A stretch of DNA of 64,000 nt from Pseudomonas sp. SLFW. Its GTDB lineage: Bacteria; Pseudomonadota; Gammaproteobacteria; Pseudomonadales; Pseudomonadaceae. Positions within the stretch are counted from its first letter, which is position 1. Each line of letters begins with the position of its first letter. The notes under the pieces were generated by a model. It worked only from the letters and a program-made list of their open reading frames with translations, ran no database searches and had not been told where the DNA came from. Location: positions 310,001 to 374,000 of the forward strand of contig NZ_JAAAKW010000002.1 in assembly GCF_009905615.1 (NCBI RefSeq). Direction: 5' to 3'. The translations under genes and the position numbers were made by a program. This document shows, piece after piece, positions 1 through 8,236 of the stretch.

Positions 1-23
1 GCGTCTGCCCAGGGGGAATACGC

Positions 24-1094
24 ATGAAATTCGCTGTCTCGATCAGCATGGAACGCGCGTCGCCGAACGTGCCCATGCACACTGTTATCGCCAACGTGCT
101 GGAACTGGCGCGCATGGCCGATGAAGGCGGTTTTGAAACGCTGTGGACGTCCGAGCACCACACGCTCGAATGCACCATCGCGCCCAACCCGTTTCAGACG
201 CTCGTGTGGCTAGGCCAACACACTCAACGCATTCGGCTGGGCACCGCGACGATTGCGGCCGCCTACTGGAACCCGATTCGTCTCGCGGCCGAAGCGGCGC
301 TGTGCGACCACCTTACCAACGGGCGGCTCGAATTCGGCATCGCCCGTGGCTCGTATCAGTATGAGTTCGACCGCATGAACCCCGGCGTCGTCCAGCAGGA
401 AGGCGTGGCCTACATGAAGGAACTGGTGCCTGCCGTGCAAAAGCTCTGGCAGGGCGATTACGCACACGAGGGCCATTACTGGAATTTCCCGCTGACCGCT
501 GCTGTGCCCAAACCGTTGCAGAAAGCCCCGCCGATCTGGGTCGCGGCCCGTGATCCAGGCACCTTCGACTGGGCCTTGAGCATCGGTGCGAACATTCTCT
601 CCACGCCGCTTTCCCTGCCCGCCGCCGAGATCAAGGTGCTGAGCGACAAGTTCGAAAAGGCCGTGGCCGATCACCCGGAAGTGCCGCGTCCCCGCTTCAT
701 GATGCAACGCCGCACCTGCGTGTATGCCCGGCAGGACGACTGGGAAATTCCGGTGCGTCACAGCATGGACTTCGGTCGCACTTTCGAGAACCTGATGCAG
801 AACATCGGCTCGGTTCACGACGGTTTCCCTGAGGCGGTGCCATTCGAAAGTGTGAAAGGCAAGGAGAACTACAACCCGGAAAACATCCGCCGCAACCTGA
901 TGTTCGGCACCCCCGAGGAAGTGATCGAGAAGCTGCTGGATTATGAGGCCGCCGGGGTGGATCAGTATTGCCTGGGCCTGAGCTTCAACCTGCCGTTTGA
1001 ACTGCAGAAGCAGACGCTGCGGCTGTTCATCGATGAAGTCATGCCGTTCTTCGCCGAGCGTGAACGCACTCGCCAGCGGGCCGTGAATCAATGA
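24..1094 (+). CDS. LLM-class flavin-dependent oxidoreductase
   Basis: A 356-residue protein of the bacterial luciferase-like monooxygenase family, which uses reduced FMN (usually from a separate reductase) and oxygen to oxidise small substrates. The N-terminus reads as a luciferase TIM barrel, with the family segment TLWTSEHH near residues 40-47 and the FGIARG stretch near residue 104; the C-terminal part carries the usual FGTPEEVIEKL helix. An AGGGGGAA ribosome site lies just before the ATG. Its stop overlaps the start of the next gene (ATGA), so it is co-translated with the hydrolase and NIPSNAP genes. The operon may begin left of the window. The substrate cannot be read from sequence. Confidence 0.88.
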   Translation: MKFAVSISMERASPNVPMHTVIANVLELARMADEGGFETLWTSEHHTLECTIAPNPFQTLVWLGQHTQRIRLGTATIAAAYWNPIRLAAEAALCDHLTNGRLEFGIARGSYQYEFDRMNPGVVQQEGVAYMKELVPAVQKLWQGDYAHEGHYWNFPLTAAVPKPLQKAPPIWVAARDPGTFDWALSIGANILSTPLSLPAAEIKVLSDKFEKAVADHPEVPRPRFMMQRRTCVYARQDDWEIPVRHSMDFGRTFENLMQNIGSVHDGFPEAVPFESVKGKENYNPENIRRNLMFGTPEEVIEKLLDYEAAGVDQYCLGLSFNLPFELQKQTLRLFIDEVMPFFAERERTRQRAVNQ

Positions 1095-1921
1095 ACGCCG
1101 TGGCTCAGGATCGGCAGCTGACAGTGGGACGCGTCAGCCTGAATTACCGCGTGGACGGCGAGGGCGCCGAGCGGCTGGTGTGCATCCACGGCGTCGGCTC
1201 CAGTCTGCTGGCGTGGGAAGGCGTGGTGGAACGGCTCAAGCAGCGTTTCACGATTCTGACCTTCGACCTGCGGGGCCACGGGAATTCCACCCGGCTCAAG
1301 GGTCGCTACGACATTGATGAGATGGTCGATGAGGCGCTGGCACTGGCCGACGCCATCGGGTTCTCGCGCTTTCATCTGGCGGGTTTTTCACTGGGTGGCC
1401 TCATTGCCCAGCGGCTGGCCCTGACCCACCCCGAGCGCGTGCGTCGGCTGGTGCTGCTGTCCACGGTCGCGGGGCGCAACGCGCAGGAACGTGAACGGGT
1501 CATGGCGCGCCTGGCGGCGTTGCAAGCTGGCGAACCGGGCTCGCATTACGACGCCTCCCTGTCGCGCTGGCTGACCGAGGATTTTCAGATGAAAAACCCG
1601 CAGCTGGTCGCGCAACTGCGCGAGCGCAACGCCCAGAACGACCCCGAATGTTACGCGGCGGCGTATCGAATTCTGGCCGAGAGTGATTTTGGCGACACGC
1701 TTCATCAGATTCAGTGCCCGACGTTGATTGCCACAGGCGCTGACGACGCCGGTTCCAATCCACGCATGGCGGCTTTCATGCACGAGCGTATAGCCGGTTC
1801 GCAGTTGCGGATTCTGCCGGGGCTGCGGCATTCGATCCTGACCGAGGCCCCCGAGTTGGTGGCCTCAATGATGCAAGGCTTTCTGCTGGAAACCGCGACT
1901 GAACCCGAGGCGCAATCATGA
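1091..1921 (+). CDS. Alpha/beta-fold hydrolase
   Basis: A 276-residue alpha/beta hydrolase, normal length for the family. The oxyanion-hole segment CIHGVGSS lies at about residues 31-38, the nucleophile elbow GFSLGG puts the catalytic serine at residue 100, and a late LRHS motif supplies the likely histidine. The overall pattern resembles 3-oxoadipate enol-lactonase-type hydrolases, but the substrate is not determined. It overlaps the upstream monooxygenase by 4 bases and the downstream NIPSNAP gene by 4 bases. This suggests the three products act in one pathway, the hydrolase perhaps opening an ester or lactone made by the monooxygenase (inference). Confidence 0.88.
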   Translation: MNAVAQDRQLTVGRVSLNYRVDGEGAERLVCIHGVGSSLLAWEGVVERLKQRFTILTFDLRGHGNSTRLKGRYDIDEMVDEALALADAIGFSRFHLAGFSLGGLIAQRLALTHPERVRRLVLLSTVAGRNAQERERVMARLAALQAGEPGSHYDASLSRWLTEDFQMKNPQLVAQLRERNAQNDPECYAAAYRILAESDFGDTLHQIQCPTLIATGADDAGSNPRMAAFMHERIAGSQLRILPGLRHSILTEAPELVASMMQGFLLETATEPEAQS

Positions 1922-2232
1922 TTCTTGAAGAGCGCATTTACCGAATCCGCTCGGGGCAGATGAGCAACTACCTGGCGTTGGTCCGCGAAGAAGGCCTGGC
2001 GATTCAGCAGCCGATTCTGGGCCGCCTGATCGGCTACTTCGTCAGCGAAATCGGGCCACTCAGCCATGTGGTGCACATGTGGGCCTACGACAGTTTTGAA
2101 GAGCGGGTCAGGCGCCGACAGTTGCTGGCGCAGGATCCGCGATGGCAGGTATTCATTCCCAGACTCACGGCGCTGATCGAGAGCTCGGAAAATCGTATCT
2201 TGTTACCCACTGACTTTTCACCGCTGCAATGA
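1918..2232 (+). CDS. NIPSNAP family protein
   Basis: A 104-residue protein with the ferredoxin-like dimeric alpha/beta barrel pattern of the NIPSNAP family: it begins with ILEERIYRIRSGQM and contains the GYFVSEIGPLSHVVHMWAY segment with conserved His and Trp. Family members are small, cytosolic and often encoded beside monooxygenases or other catabolic enzymes; their biochemical role is generally unknown. The start ATG overlaps the stop of the hydrolase gene (ATGA), making this the third member of a translationally coupled operon. Downstream is a 183-base gap with one weak hairpin at 2244-2263 (no T tract). Confidence 0.85.
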   Translation: MILEERIYRIRSGQMSNYLALVREEGLAIQQPILGRLIGYFVSEIGPLSHVVHMWAYDSFEERVRRRQLLAQDPRWQVFIPRLTALIESSENRILLPTDFSPLQ

Positions 2233-2350
2233 ACAAAAAACGAGCGTGGTCACGAGACCGCGCCACTGAGCCTGTTTGCTGATGCGTGCTTGCTCACCGA
2301 TCGATAAGACAGCGCCTGGAAGCCAGATTAACGGCTCCGGCGCGAATGCC

Positions 2351-2363
2351 AGCAACTGCCATC
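2351..2363 (+). repeat. 13-bp direct repeat, copy 1 (before proV-like gene)
   Basis: The sequence AGCAACTGCCATC occurs here, 52 bases before the GTG start of the importer ATPase, and again at 4641-4653, 31 bases before the substrate-binding-protein start. The two copies are identical but the flanks are not. It may be a shared regulatory site, or chance. Confidence 0.35.
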
Positions 2364-2415
2364 GCCAACAGATTACGGTTTGAATTTCCGCATCTTGGAA
2401 AAAATGGAGGCACGG

Positions 2416-3621
2416 GTGAGTGAACGTCTGAAGATTGAGAACCTGTACAAGGTCTTTTCCTCCACCCCGCAAAGAGCCATGCAGCTCTTGGCGCAAGGGG
2501 CGAGCAAGGACCGGATTCTGGCGGAGACCAGCACGGTCGTCGGCCTGAACAATGTCTCGCTGTCGGTCTCCAGTGGCGCGATCTACATGATCATGGGGCT
2601 GTCCGGCTCGGGGAAATCCACGCTCGCCCGGTGCATCAACCGCTTGAACGAGCCGACAGCGGGCAAGATCTTGCTGGACGGCCAAGACATCGTCGGCCTG
2701 AATGAAAAGGACCTGCGAGAAGTGCGCCGTACGCGCATCTCCATGGTCTTCCAGCATTTCGCGCTGTTACCTAACAAATCCATCATCGAGAACACCGAGT
2801 TCGGCCTGAAGCTGCGTGGCATTGCGCCCGCCCAGCGCCGTCAGCGGGCTGAGGAAGTGTTGTCAGTGGTCGGGCTGTCGAAGTGGGCCTATCACTATCC
2901 GCACGAACTGTCCGGCGGCATGCGCCAGCGGGTCGGGCTGGCGCGGGCGCTGACCACGGACGCCGACGTGTTGATCATGGACGAAGCCTTCAGCGCGCTC
3001 GACCCGCTGATCCGCTGCGAAATGCAGGACGAATTGTTGCGCCTGCAGCGCAGCCTGAAGAAGACCATTCTGTTCATCACCCATGATTTTCAGGAAGCGC
3101 TCAAGCTCGGCACGCGCATCGCGATCATGGCCGACGGGCAGGTGGTGCGCGAGGGCACGCCGCAATCCATCGTCATGGAGCCGGGCAGCGAGTACGTCTG
3201 CGGTTTCACCCGTGAAGTTGATCGCTCGCGGCTGTTCGACGCGCGCTCGGTGATGCAACCGGCCTCGACATTCCTGGATGATGCGCTGGGCCGTGTGGTG
3301 GGTAATCAGCAAGCGTTCCGCAAGGACGCCTTCGTGCTGACCCCGGGCAACAAAGTCCTCGGCGTGCTGGACGCGCAATCGCTGCTCAAGGTCCGCGCGG
3401 GCAGCCCGGCGAGCAATCTGGTGTCGACTAATTTCGTCACGGTCTCGGCCAACACCAAGCTGGTGGAGATCTCGCGGATGATGAAGGCCGATCAACCGGT
3501 CGCGGTCGTCGATGAAAGCGGTGCCTTCATCGGCACGCTGGAGCCGGAAAACATTCTGGAGTGCATCGGCACCGTTGCCTCTCCACGAAACCTCACACAA
3601 GAAGGTGCACACCATGCTTGA
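2416..3621 (+). CDS. Glycine betaine/proline-type ABC importer, ATP-binding subunit (ProV-like)
   Basis: Cytosolic ATPase of a compatible-solute or quaternary-amine importer. An in-frame TTG lies at 2380, but GGAGG at 2406-2410 is 5 bases before a GTG at 2416, giving a 401-residue protein of ProV length, so I choose 2416. Walker [10 protein letters not shown] is near residues 61-69, the ABC signature LSGGM near 165-169 and Walker B LIMDE near 186-190. Residues from about 285 form tandem CBS-like segments, which in the OpuA/ProV family sense ionic strength or nucleotides. The 3' end overlaps the permease gene by 8 bases. The substrate could be glycine betaine, choline, proline betaine or a related amine. 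Confidence 0.88.
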   Translation: MSERLKIENLYKVFSSTPQRAMQLLAQGASKDRILAETSTVVGLNNVSLSVSSGAIYMIMGLSGSGKSTLARCINRLNEPTAGKILLDGQDIVGLNEKDLREVRRTRISMVFQHFALLPNKSIIENTEFGLKLRGIAPAQRRQRAEEVLSVVGLSKWAYHYPHELSGGMRQRVGLARALTTDADVLIMDEAFSALDPLIRCEMQDELLRLQRSLKKTILFITHDFQEALKLGTRIAIMADGQVVREGTPQSIVMEPGSEYVCGFTREVDRSRLFDARSVMQPASTFLDDALGRVVGNQQAFRKDAFVLTPGNKVLGVLDAQSLLKVRAGSPASNLVSTNFVTVSANTKLVEISRMMKADQPVAVVDESGAFIGTLEPENILECIGTVASPRNLTQEGAHHA

Positions 3622-4513
3622 GGCACAAGACCTGGCCGTTTTCCCCGTCGATGAATGGGTGTCGGATGGCGTGCAGTGGCTCGGAATCCACTTCCGGCCC
3701 ATCTTCCTGGCGATCCGCTGGCCCATCGAAAACCTGCTGGCGTTCAACGACTACCTGCTGCACGCCGTCCCATTCCCGGTGATGGTGGTGCTGATGTTTT
3801 TGCTGGCGTACCGCGCCGCGAGCCTGGGCATCGCCTTTTTCAGTGCGGCGGCGCTGATCGCCATTGCCGCCCTGGGCGTCTGGGACGAAGCCATGACCAC
3901 GCTGTCGCTGATCACCACGGCGATTGTCATGTGCATGATCATCGGCATCCCGATGGGCATTCTCTGCGCTCGCAGCGAGAAGGTCTGGAGCGTCGTCCGG
4001 CCGATTCTCGACATCATGCAGACCACACCGACCTTCGTGTACCTGGTGCCGGTGGTGATGCTTTTCGGCGTCGGCACGGTGTCCGGTGAAGTGGCGGTGG
4101 TCATCGCGGCTGCGCCACCGCTGATTCGCTTTACGTACCTGGGCATTCGCATGGTTGATCAGGAAATCGTCGAGGCAGGCCTCGCGTTCGGTGCGGACAA
4201 GCGTCAGTTGCTCTGGGAAATCCAGTTGCCGATGGCTATTCCGACCATGCTCGGCGGCCTCAATCAGACGGTTCTCACGGCCATGGTGATGTCGGTCGTG
4301 GTCGCGATGATCGGCGCAGAAGGCTTGGGTCTCGTGGTGTTACAGGGCCTGGGTCGACTGGACGTGGGACGCGCCGCGGTGGGCGGTATCGCCATCGTGC
4401 TGCTGGCCATGATGCTCGACCGCATCACGCAGAAACTCGCGCTGCCGGTCAAACGCGGCAAACGCCAATCACTGTTCAAACGGCTGGTCAGCCCGAACCG
4501 GGTCAACGCCTGA
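3614..4513 (+). CDS. Glycine betaine/proline-type ABC importer, permease (ProW-like)
   Basis: Inner-membrane permease of 299 residues with an N-terminal cytosolic stretch followed by several hydrophobic segments from about residue 45. The EAA loop used to contact the ATPase is visible as VEAGLAFGADKRQLLWEIQLP near residues 184-204. The open frame extends upstream to 3512, but that part only overlaps the ATPase gene in another frame. The ATG at 3614 has AAGGTG 7 bases upstream and matches the N-terminus of the family. It overlaps the ATPase gene by 8 bases, indicating one transcript. It should pair with the binding protein encoded from 4685. Confidence 0.88.
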   Translation: MLEAQDLAVFPVDEWVSDGVQWLGIHFRPIFLAIRWPIENLLAFNDYLLHAVPFPVMVVLMFLLAYRAASLGIAFFSAAALIAIAALGVWDEAMTTLSLITTAIVMCMIIGIPMGILCARSEKVWSVVRPILDIMQTTPTFVYLVPVVMLFGVGTVSGEVAVVIAAAPPLIRFTYLGIRMVDQEIVEAGLAFGADKRQLLWEIQLPMAIPTMLGGLNQTVLTAMVMSVVVAMIGAEGLGLVVLQGLGRLDVGRAAVGGIAIVLLAMMLDRITQKLALPVKRGKRQSLFKRLVSPNRVNA

Positions 4514-4640
4514 TTCATTCGAGGTCCGCACTCACCGAAAATCCGTTCACCCAACGTTGTACCGATCACTGCACCGATTCGTGAAACAACTAAAACAACA
4601 ATGAGTGCCTGATCTTCATCGCCGTGCTTAGGCTGCAAGA

Positions 4641-4653
4641 AGCAACTGCCATC
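4641..4653 (+). repeat. 13-bp direct repeat, copy 2 (before proX-like gene)
   Basis: An identical copy of AGCAACTGCCATC at 2351-2363. It lies in the 171-base gap between the permease and binding-protein genes. That gap is long enough to hold a separate promoter for the binding protein. Confidence 0.35.
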
Positions 4654-4684
4654 ACTGAAGAAACGGACACGCCAAGGGGAAACC

Positions 4685-5716
4685 ATGAAACAGATGCTAA
4701 AGCGCTTGCTTGCAACGATGACCGCCGCAGTCCTTGTCAGCGCCTCGGTCCTTGCCGTGGCGGCCGACGAGCCCGGCAAAGGCAAAACGGTCCGTCTGGC
4801 GCAATCCGACAGCATGGGCGGCAACTACGTGTTGACCACCATCACCGCCGAAGCCCTGAAACAGCTGGGCTACGACGTCAAAGTGAGCACCGTCAACTCG
4901 ACGCTGTTCTTCCAGGCTGCCGCCCAAGGCGATCTGGACATCGCCATGGACCTGAACTTCCCCCAGCGTCAGCCGGGCTTCGACAAGGTCAAGGACAAGG
5001 CGCAAATGGTGGGCAAAGGCTCGATTCAGGGCGGGGGCTACAACGGCTACCTGATCGACAAGAAGACCGCCGACAAATACAACATCACTTCGCTGGAACA
5101 GTTGAAGGACCCGAAAATCGCGGGGCTGTTCGGCAAAAACGGCAAGGCTGAGCTGATCAACTGCGATCCTGGCTGGAGCTGCGGTGACGTGGTTGAGTAC
5201 CAGCTCGACAAATTCGGCCTCAAAGACACCATCACCTCCGTGCGTGGCAAATATGAAGCGCTGATGTTCGAAGTCGTCGCCCGGGAAAAACGCGGCGAGC
5301 CGGTGTTCTTCTACGCGTGGATTCCGTCGTGGATGACCAATGCCCTGGTGCCGGGCAAAGACGTCGTCTGGCTGCCGACCCCGTTCGACGCGCTGCCGCC
5401 GAACGTGCCGAATGCCGGTTCCGCATTGATTCCCGGCGTTCCTGGTTGTGCGGGCAATGCCGACCCATGCCGCATGGCAATGGCGGTCTGGAACTGGAAC
5501 GCCGTCGCCAACAACACCTTCATCGACGCCAACCCGGCTGTGAAAGCACTGGCTGAGCAGATTTCGTTCTCCCGCGAGACGTGGTCCGCTTGGGAAAAAG
5601 CCATCAGCACCGGCGGCGGCAGCGACCGCAAGATCCGCAAGATGGCCGAGGACTGGATGAACGAAAACAAGACCACTTTCGATGGCTGGGTCGCCGCTGC
5701 GAAGAACGCCGGTTGA
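4685..5716 (+). CDS. Glycine betaine/proline-type ABC importer, periplasmic binding protein (ProX-like)
   Basis: A 343-residue secreted binding protein. The first 26 residues form a Sec signal peptide (MKQMLKR, hydrophobic core, likely cleavage after LAVAA). The mature part aligns by eye with ProX: the CDPGWSCG segment, the FYAWIPSWM segment and the GKDVVWLPTPF segment match ProX signature regions, and Trp/Tyr residues of this kind form the aromatic cage that binds trimethylammonium groups. A strong AAGGGGAAA ribosome site precedes the ATG. It follows the permease by 171 bases. Two cysteine pairs could form periplasmic disulphides. The ligand is probably a quaternary amine; which one is unknown. 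Confidence 0.87.
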   Translation: MKQMLKRLLATMTAAVLVSASVLAVAADEPGKGKTVRLAQSDSMGGNYVLTTITAEALKQLGYDVKVSTVNSTLFFQAAAQGDLDIAMDLNFPQRQPGFDKVKDKAQMVGKGSIQGGGYNGYLIDKKTADKYNITSLEQLKDPKIAGLFGKNGKAELINCDPGWSCGDVVEYQLDKFGLKDTITSVRGKYEALMFEVVAREKRGEPVFFYAWIPSWMTNALVPGKDVVWLPTPFDALPPNVPNAGSALIPGVPGCAGNADPCRMAMAVWNWNAVANNTFIDANPAVKALAEQISFSRETWSAWEKAISTGGGSDRKIRKMAEDWMNENKTTFDGWVAAAKNAG

Positions 5717-5800
5717 TTCGCCCCCGCTGACGAGACTGGCCGGACATGACAGCACAGTCTGCTGCGTGACTGGCTCAGTTCAGCAGGTCCTGTGGTCCCG

Positions 5801-5837
5801 AACCGCGATACGGCATCCGCCGTTCGCGGTTTTTTTT
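5801..5837 (+). terminator. Intrinsic terminator after the betaine importer
   Basis: AACCGCGA (5801-5808) pairs with TCGCGGTT (5824-5831). An inner stem CGGC/GCCG at 5811-5814 and 5819-5822 closes on a 4-base loop. A run of T to 5837 follows. It ends the proX-like transcript before the dehydrogenase gene. Confidence 0.82.
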
Positions 5838-5872
5838 AGACTTTTTTCACCCTCCCGGATAAGGCGCTCGTC

Positions 5873-7333
5873 ATGCTCAAACTGCGACTCAAAGACCCCT
5901 CCCTGTTCGCTGATCATGCCTACGTGGGCGGTCACTGGATTCAGGCGGACAACGGCGTGACACTCCCCGTGACCAACCCCGCGACCGGCCAGGAGCTGGG
6001 GCTGATCCCCGCGCTGGGTGTCAACGAGACGCGGCGTGCCGTGGAACATGCGAACGAGGCGTGGAAAGACTGGCGCCACGTGACGCCCGCCGAGCGCGCC
6101 AAATTGCTGGAAAGGTGGCACCAGCTGATTCTGGAGAATCAGGAAGACCTCGCGCAGATCATGACGGCGGAGCAGGGCAAGCCGCTGGCAGAAGCTCGGG
6201 GCGAGATCGCCTACGGCGCCAGTTTCGTCAAATGGTTTGCTGAAGAGGCCCGGCGCATTTACGGCGACACCATTCCCGCTCCCACCGCGGATCGCCGCAT
6301 CCTCACGCTCAAGCAGCCAGTGGGTGTGACGGCTGCCATCACGCCGTGGAATTTCCCGAACGCGATGATCACCCGCAAATGTGCCCCGGCCTTGGCGGCA
6401 GGCTGCACAGTCATCGTCAAACCCTCTGAGATGACGCCGTATTCCGCATTAGCGTTGGCGGTGCTGGCGGAGCGGGCGGGGTTTCCCAAGGGCGTCATTC
6501 AGGTCGTCACCGGACTGCCGACGGAGATTGGTGCGGAGCTGACCGGCAATCCGCTGGTGCGCAAGCTGTCGTTCACCGGCTCCACCCGCGTCGGCCAGTT
6601 GCTGATGAGCCAGTGCGCCAGCAGCATCAAACGCCTGAGCCTGGAATTGGGTGGCAACGCGCCTTTCATCGTCTTTAATGACGCTGACCTTGAGCTGGCG
6701 ATTGCCGGGGTCATGCAGAGCAAATTTCGTAATGCCGGACAGACTTGCGTCTGCGCCAATCGCATTCTGGTGCAAGACGGCATTTATGAGCGGTTTGCTG
6801 AGCGGCTGGCGGCCGAAGTCGCGAAGCTCATCGTTGGCAACGGGCTGGAGCAGGGCGTGACCATTGGCCCGCTGATCAACCGTGCTGCGGTCACGAAAGT
6901 GGCGTCGCACATTGGCGATGCGCTGGAAAAAGGCGCCACGGTGCTTGCGGGCGGGATGCCGGAAGGCGAAGGTTTGTACGTGCAGCCGACCGTCCTGCTG
7001 GAAGCGACCCCCGACATGCTGATGGCCAACGAGGAAACCTTCGGCCCCGTTGCGCCGTTATTTCGGTTTACCGATGAGGCCGAAGCGATCGAAATGGCCA
7101 ATGCCACGCCGTTCGGTCTTGGGGCGTATTACTTCACCCAGGACATGCGTCGCTCGTGGCGCGTCGGCGAAGCGCTGGAATTTGGCATGGTCGGGTTGAA
7201 CACAGGGATCATTTCCATGGAAGTCGCCCCGTTTGGCGGGGTGAAGCAATCCGGCATTGGACGGGAAGGCTCCAAATACGGCCTCGATGAATTTCTTGAA
7301 GTGAAGGCTTGGCACATTGGCGGTTTGGGGTGA
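5873..7333 (+). CDS. gabD: NAD(P)-dependent succinate-semialdehyde dehydrogenase
   Basis: Aldehyde dehydrogenase superfamily, 486 residues, full length. The catalytic cysteine is C292 in FRNAGQTCVCANR, the general-base glutamate E258 in LELGGN, the oxyanion asparagine N160 in TPWNF and the cofactor lysine K183 in VKPSE. The overall pattern is GabD-like: oxidation of succinate semialdehyde to succinate in the last step of 4-aminobutyrate breakdown. The assignment is supported by a 4-aminobutyrate transaminase gene 0.9 kb away on the other strand. An intrinsic terminator separates it from the importer upstream. It is probably a second GabD-type enzyme, since pseudomonads usually carry a separate gabDT operon. 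Related semialdehydes such as glutarate semialdehyde are possible substrates. Confidence 0.85.
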   Translation: MLKLRLKDPSLFADHAYVGGHWIQADNGVTLPVTNPATGQELGLIPALGVNETRRAVEHANEAWKDWRHVTPAERAKLLERWHQLILENQEDLAQIMTAEQGKPLAEARGEIAYGASFVKWFAEEARRIYGDTIPAPTADRRILTLKQPVGVTAAITPWNFPNAMITRKCAPALAAGCTVIVKPSEMTPYSALALAVLAERAGFPKGVIQVVTGLPTEIGAELTGNPLVRKLSFTGSTRVGQLLMSQCASSIKRLSLELGGNAPFIVFNDADLELAIAGVMQSKFRNAGQTCVCANRILVQDGIYERFAERLAAEVAKLIVGNGLEQGVTIGPLINRAAVTKVASHIGDALEKGATVLAGGMPEGEGLYVQPTVLLEATPDMLMANEETFGPVAPLFRFTDEAEAIEMANATPFGLGAYYFTQDMRRSWRVGEALEFGMVGLNTGIISMEVAPFGGVKQSGIGREGSKYGLDEFLEVKAWHIGGLG

Positions 7334-7392
7334 GGGCGCTTTGGTGGTGAGTCAGTTGCCGGCGCGTTGATGGACATCCCGCCTTCGCTGCC

Positions 7393-7524
7393 GTCGTAAC
7401 CTCCGGCGTCTCCCACAGGTCACTGTTGAATGCACATCTACGGCTTGGCACACCTGCACAATTGGCGTCGGCCACAAACCTCAGGAACGCTTTAAATCCT
7501 GTGGGAGACGCCGGAGGTTACGAC
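7393..7524. repeat. REPIN-like inverted repeat
   Basis: A 27-bp sequence at 7393-7419 (starting GTCGTAACCTCCGGCG) is repeated as an exact reverse complement at 7498-7524 (GTGGGAGACGCCGGAGG). Weaker pairing continues outwards. It lies between the converging gabD and Lrp-type genes and may also end their transcripts. This REP type differs from the others in the window. Confidence 0.8.
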
Positions 7525-7568
7525 TGCAGCGAAGCGGTGCGTCTGATAAAGAGGAGGCAACTGACACA

Positions 7569-7599
7569 CCGCTATCGCGGGCAAGCGCGCTCCTACAGG
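7569..7599. repeat. Single REP element overlapping a gene end
   Basis: A single Pseudomonas REP unit (GGGCAAGCGCGCTCCTAC core at 7579-7596). On the minus strand it reads CTGTAGGAGCGCGC, and its TAG is the stop codon of the Lrp-type regulator. The same unit occurs as a hairpin at 26536-26574. Confidence 0.7.
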
Positions 7600-8090
7600 T
7601 TCGGCGGCTTGAGCAGGCTGCGCAACGGCAATGCATTTCTCATGACTGGCGACTTGATCACGATGTAGCTGAAGTACTTCTCGATGCCGATGTTCTTGTC
7701 AAGCAGCGACTCCATCAACTCCTGGTAGTACTGAATGCTGCCCGTGACGAAGCGCACGAGGTAGTCGTAACCGCCGCTGATCAGGTGGCATTCCAGCACC
7801 TCGTCGATGTTGCGGATGCACGATTCGAACTTCACGAAATCACTGCGTTTGTGGTCCGAGAGGGTGATCTCGGTGAACACCGTCACTGTGTTCACCAGCT
7901 TCGAAATGTCCACCTGCGCTTCATAACCGCTGATGTAACCCGCCGCCTCCAGACGTTTGACCCGTTGCAGGCACGGGCTCGGCGACAGCCCCACCGCCTC
8001 GGCGAGCGCGATGTTGGTCATTCGCGCATCCTTTTGCAGATGAACCAGAATGTTGATGTCGATCCGGTCCAGCTTCATGCCTGCGTGCAT
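7593..8090 (-). CDS. Lrp/AsnC family transcriptional regulator
   Basis: A 165-residue regulator of normal Lrp length. The N-terminal winged helix-turn-helix (LDRIDINILVHLQKDARMTNIALAEAVGLSP) is followed by an RAM-type ligand-binding domain (GYDYLVRFV near residues 112-120). The frame is open up to 8201, but AGGT at 8096-8099 on the minus strand suits the ATG at 8090. Lrp-type proteins usually control a neighbouring amino-acid gene. The obvious candidate is the 4-aminobutyrate transaminase gene directly upstream on the same strand, or gabD. The last codons run into a REP element, which supplies the stop. Confidence 0.87.
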   Translation of the reverse strand: MHAGMKLDRIDINILVHLQKDARMTNIALAEAVGLSPSPCLQRVKRLEAAGYISGYEAQVDISKLVNTVTVFTEITLSDHKRSDFVKFESCIRNIDEVLECHLISGGYDYLVRFVTGSIQYYQELMESLLDKNIGIEKYFSYIVIKSPVMRNALPLRSLLKPPNL

Positions 8091-8193
8091 CTGACTACCT
8101 CGAACACCAAAAGTGAATGGCACCGCGCGAACCCCGGCGCTGGCGTAGTTGTACTGTGTCGAAGGGATGCCCTGCAAACAGAAGCTTGCCAGC

Positions 8194-8220
8194 CCCGGCA
8201 ATCGTTATCGCCTTGCCGGG
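8194..8220. other. GC-rich hairpin between transaminase and Lrp genes
   Basis: CCCGGCAA (8194-8201) and TTGCCGGG (8213-8220) form an 8-bp stem with an 11-base loop just downstream of the transaminase stop. No T tract follows on the minus strand. It is at best a weak or factor-dependent terminator. Confidence 0.4.
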
Positions 8221-8236
8221 ACCGGCGACGGGAAGA

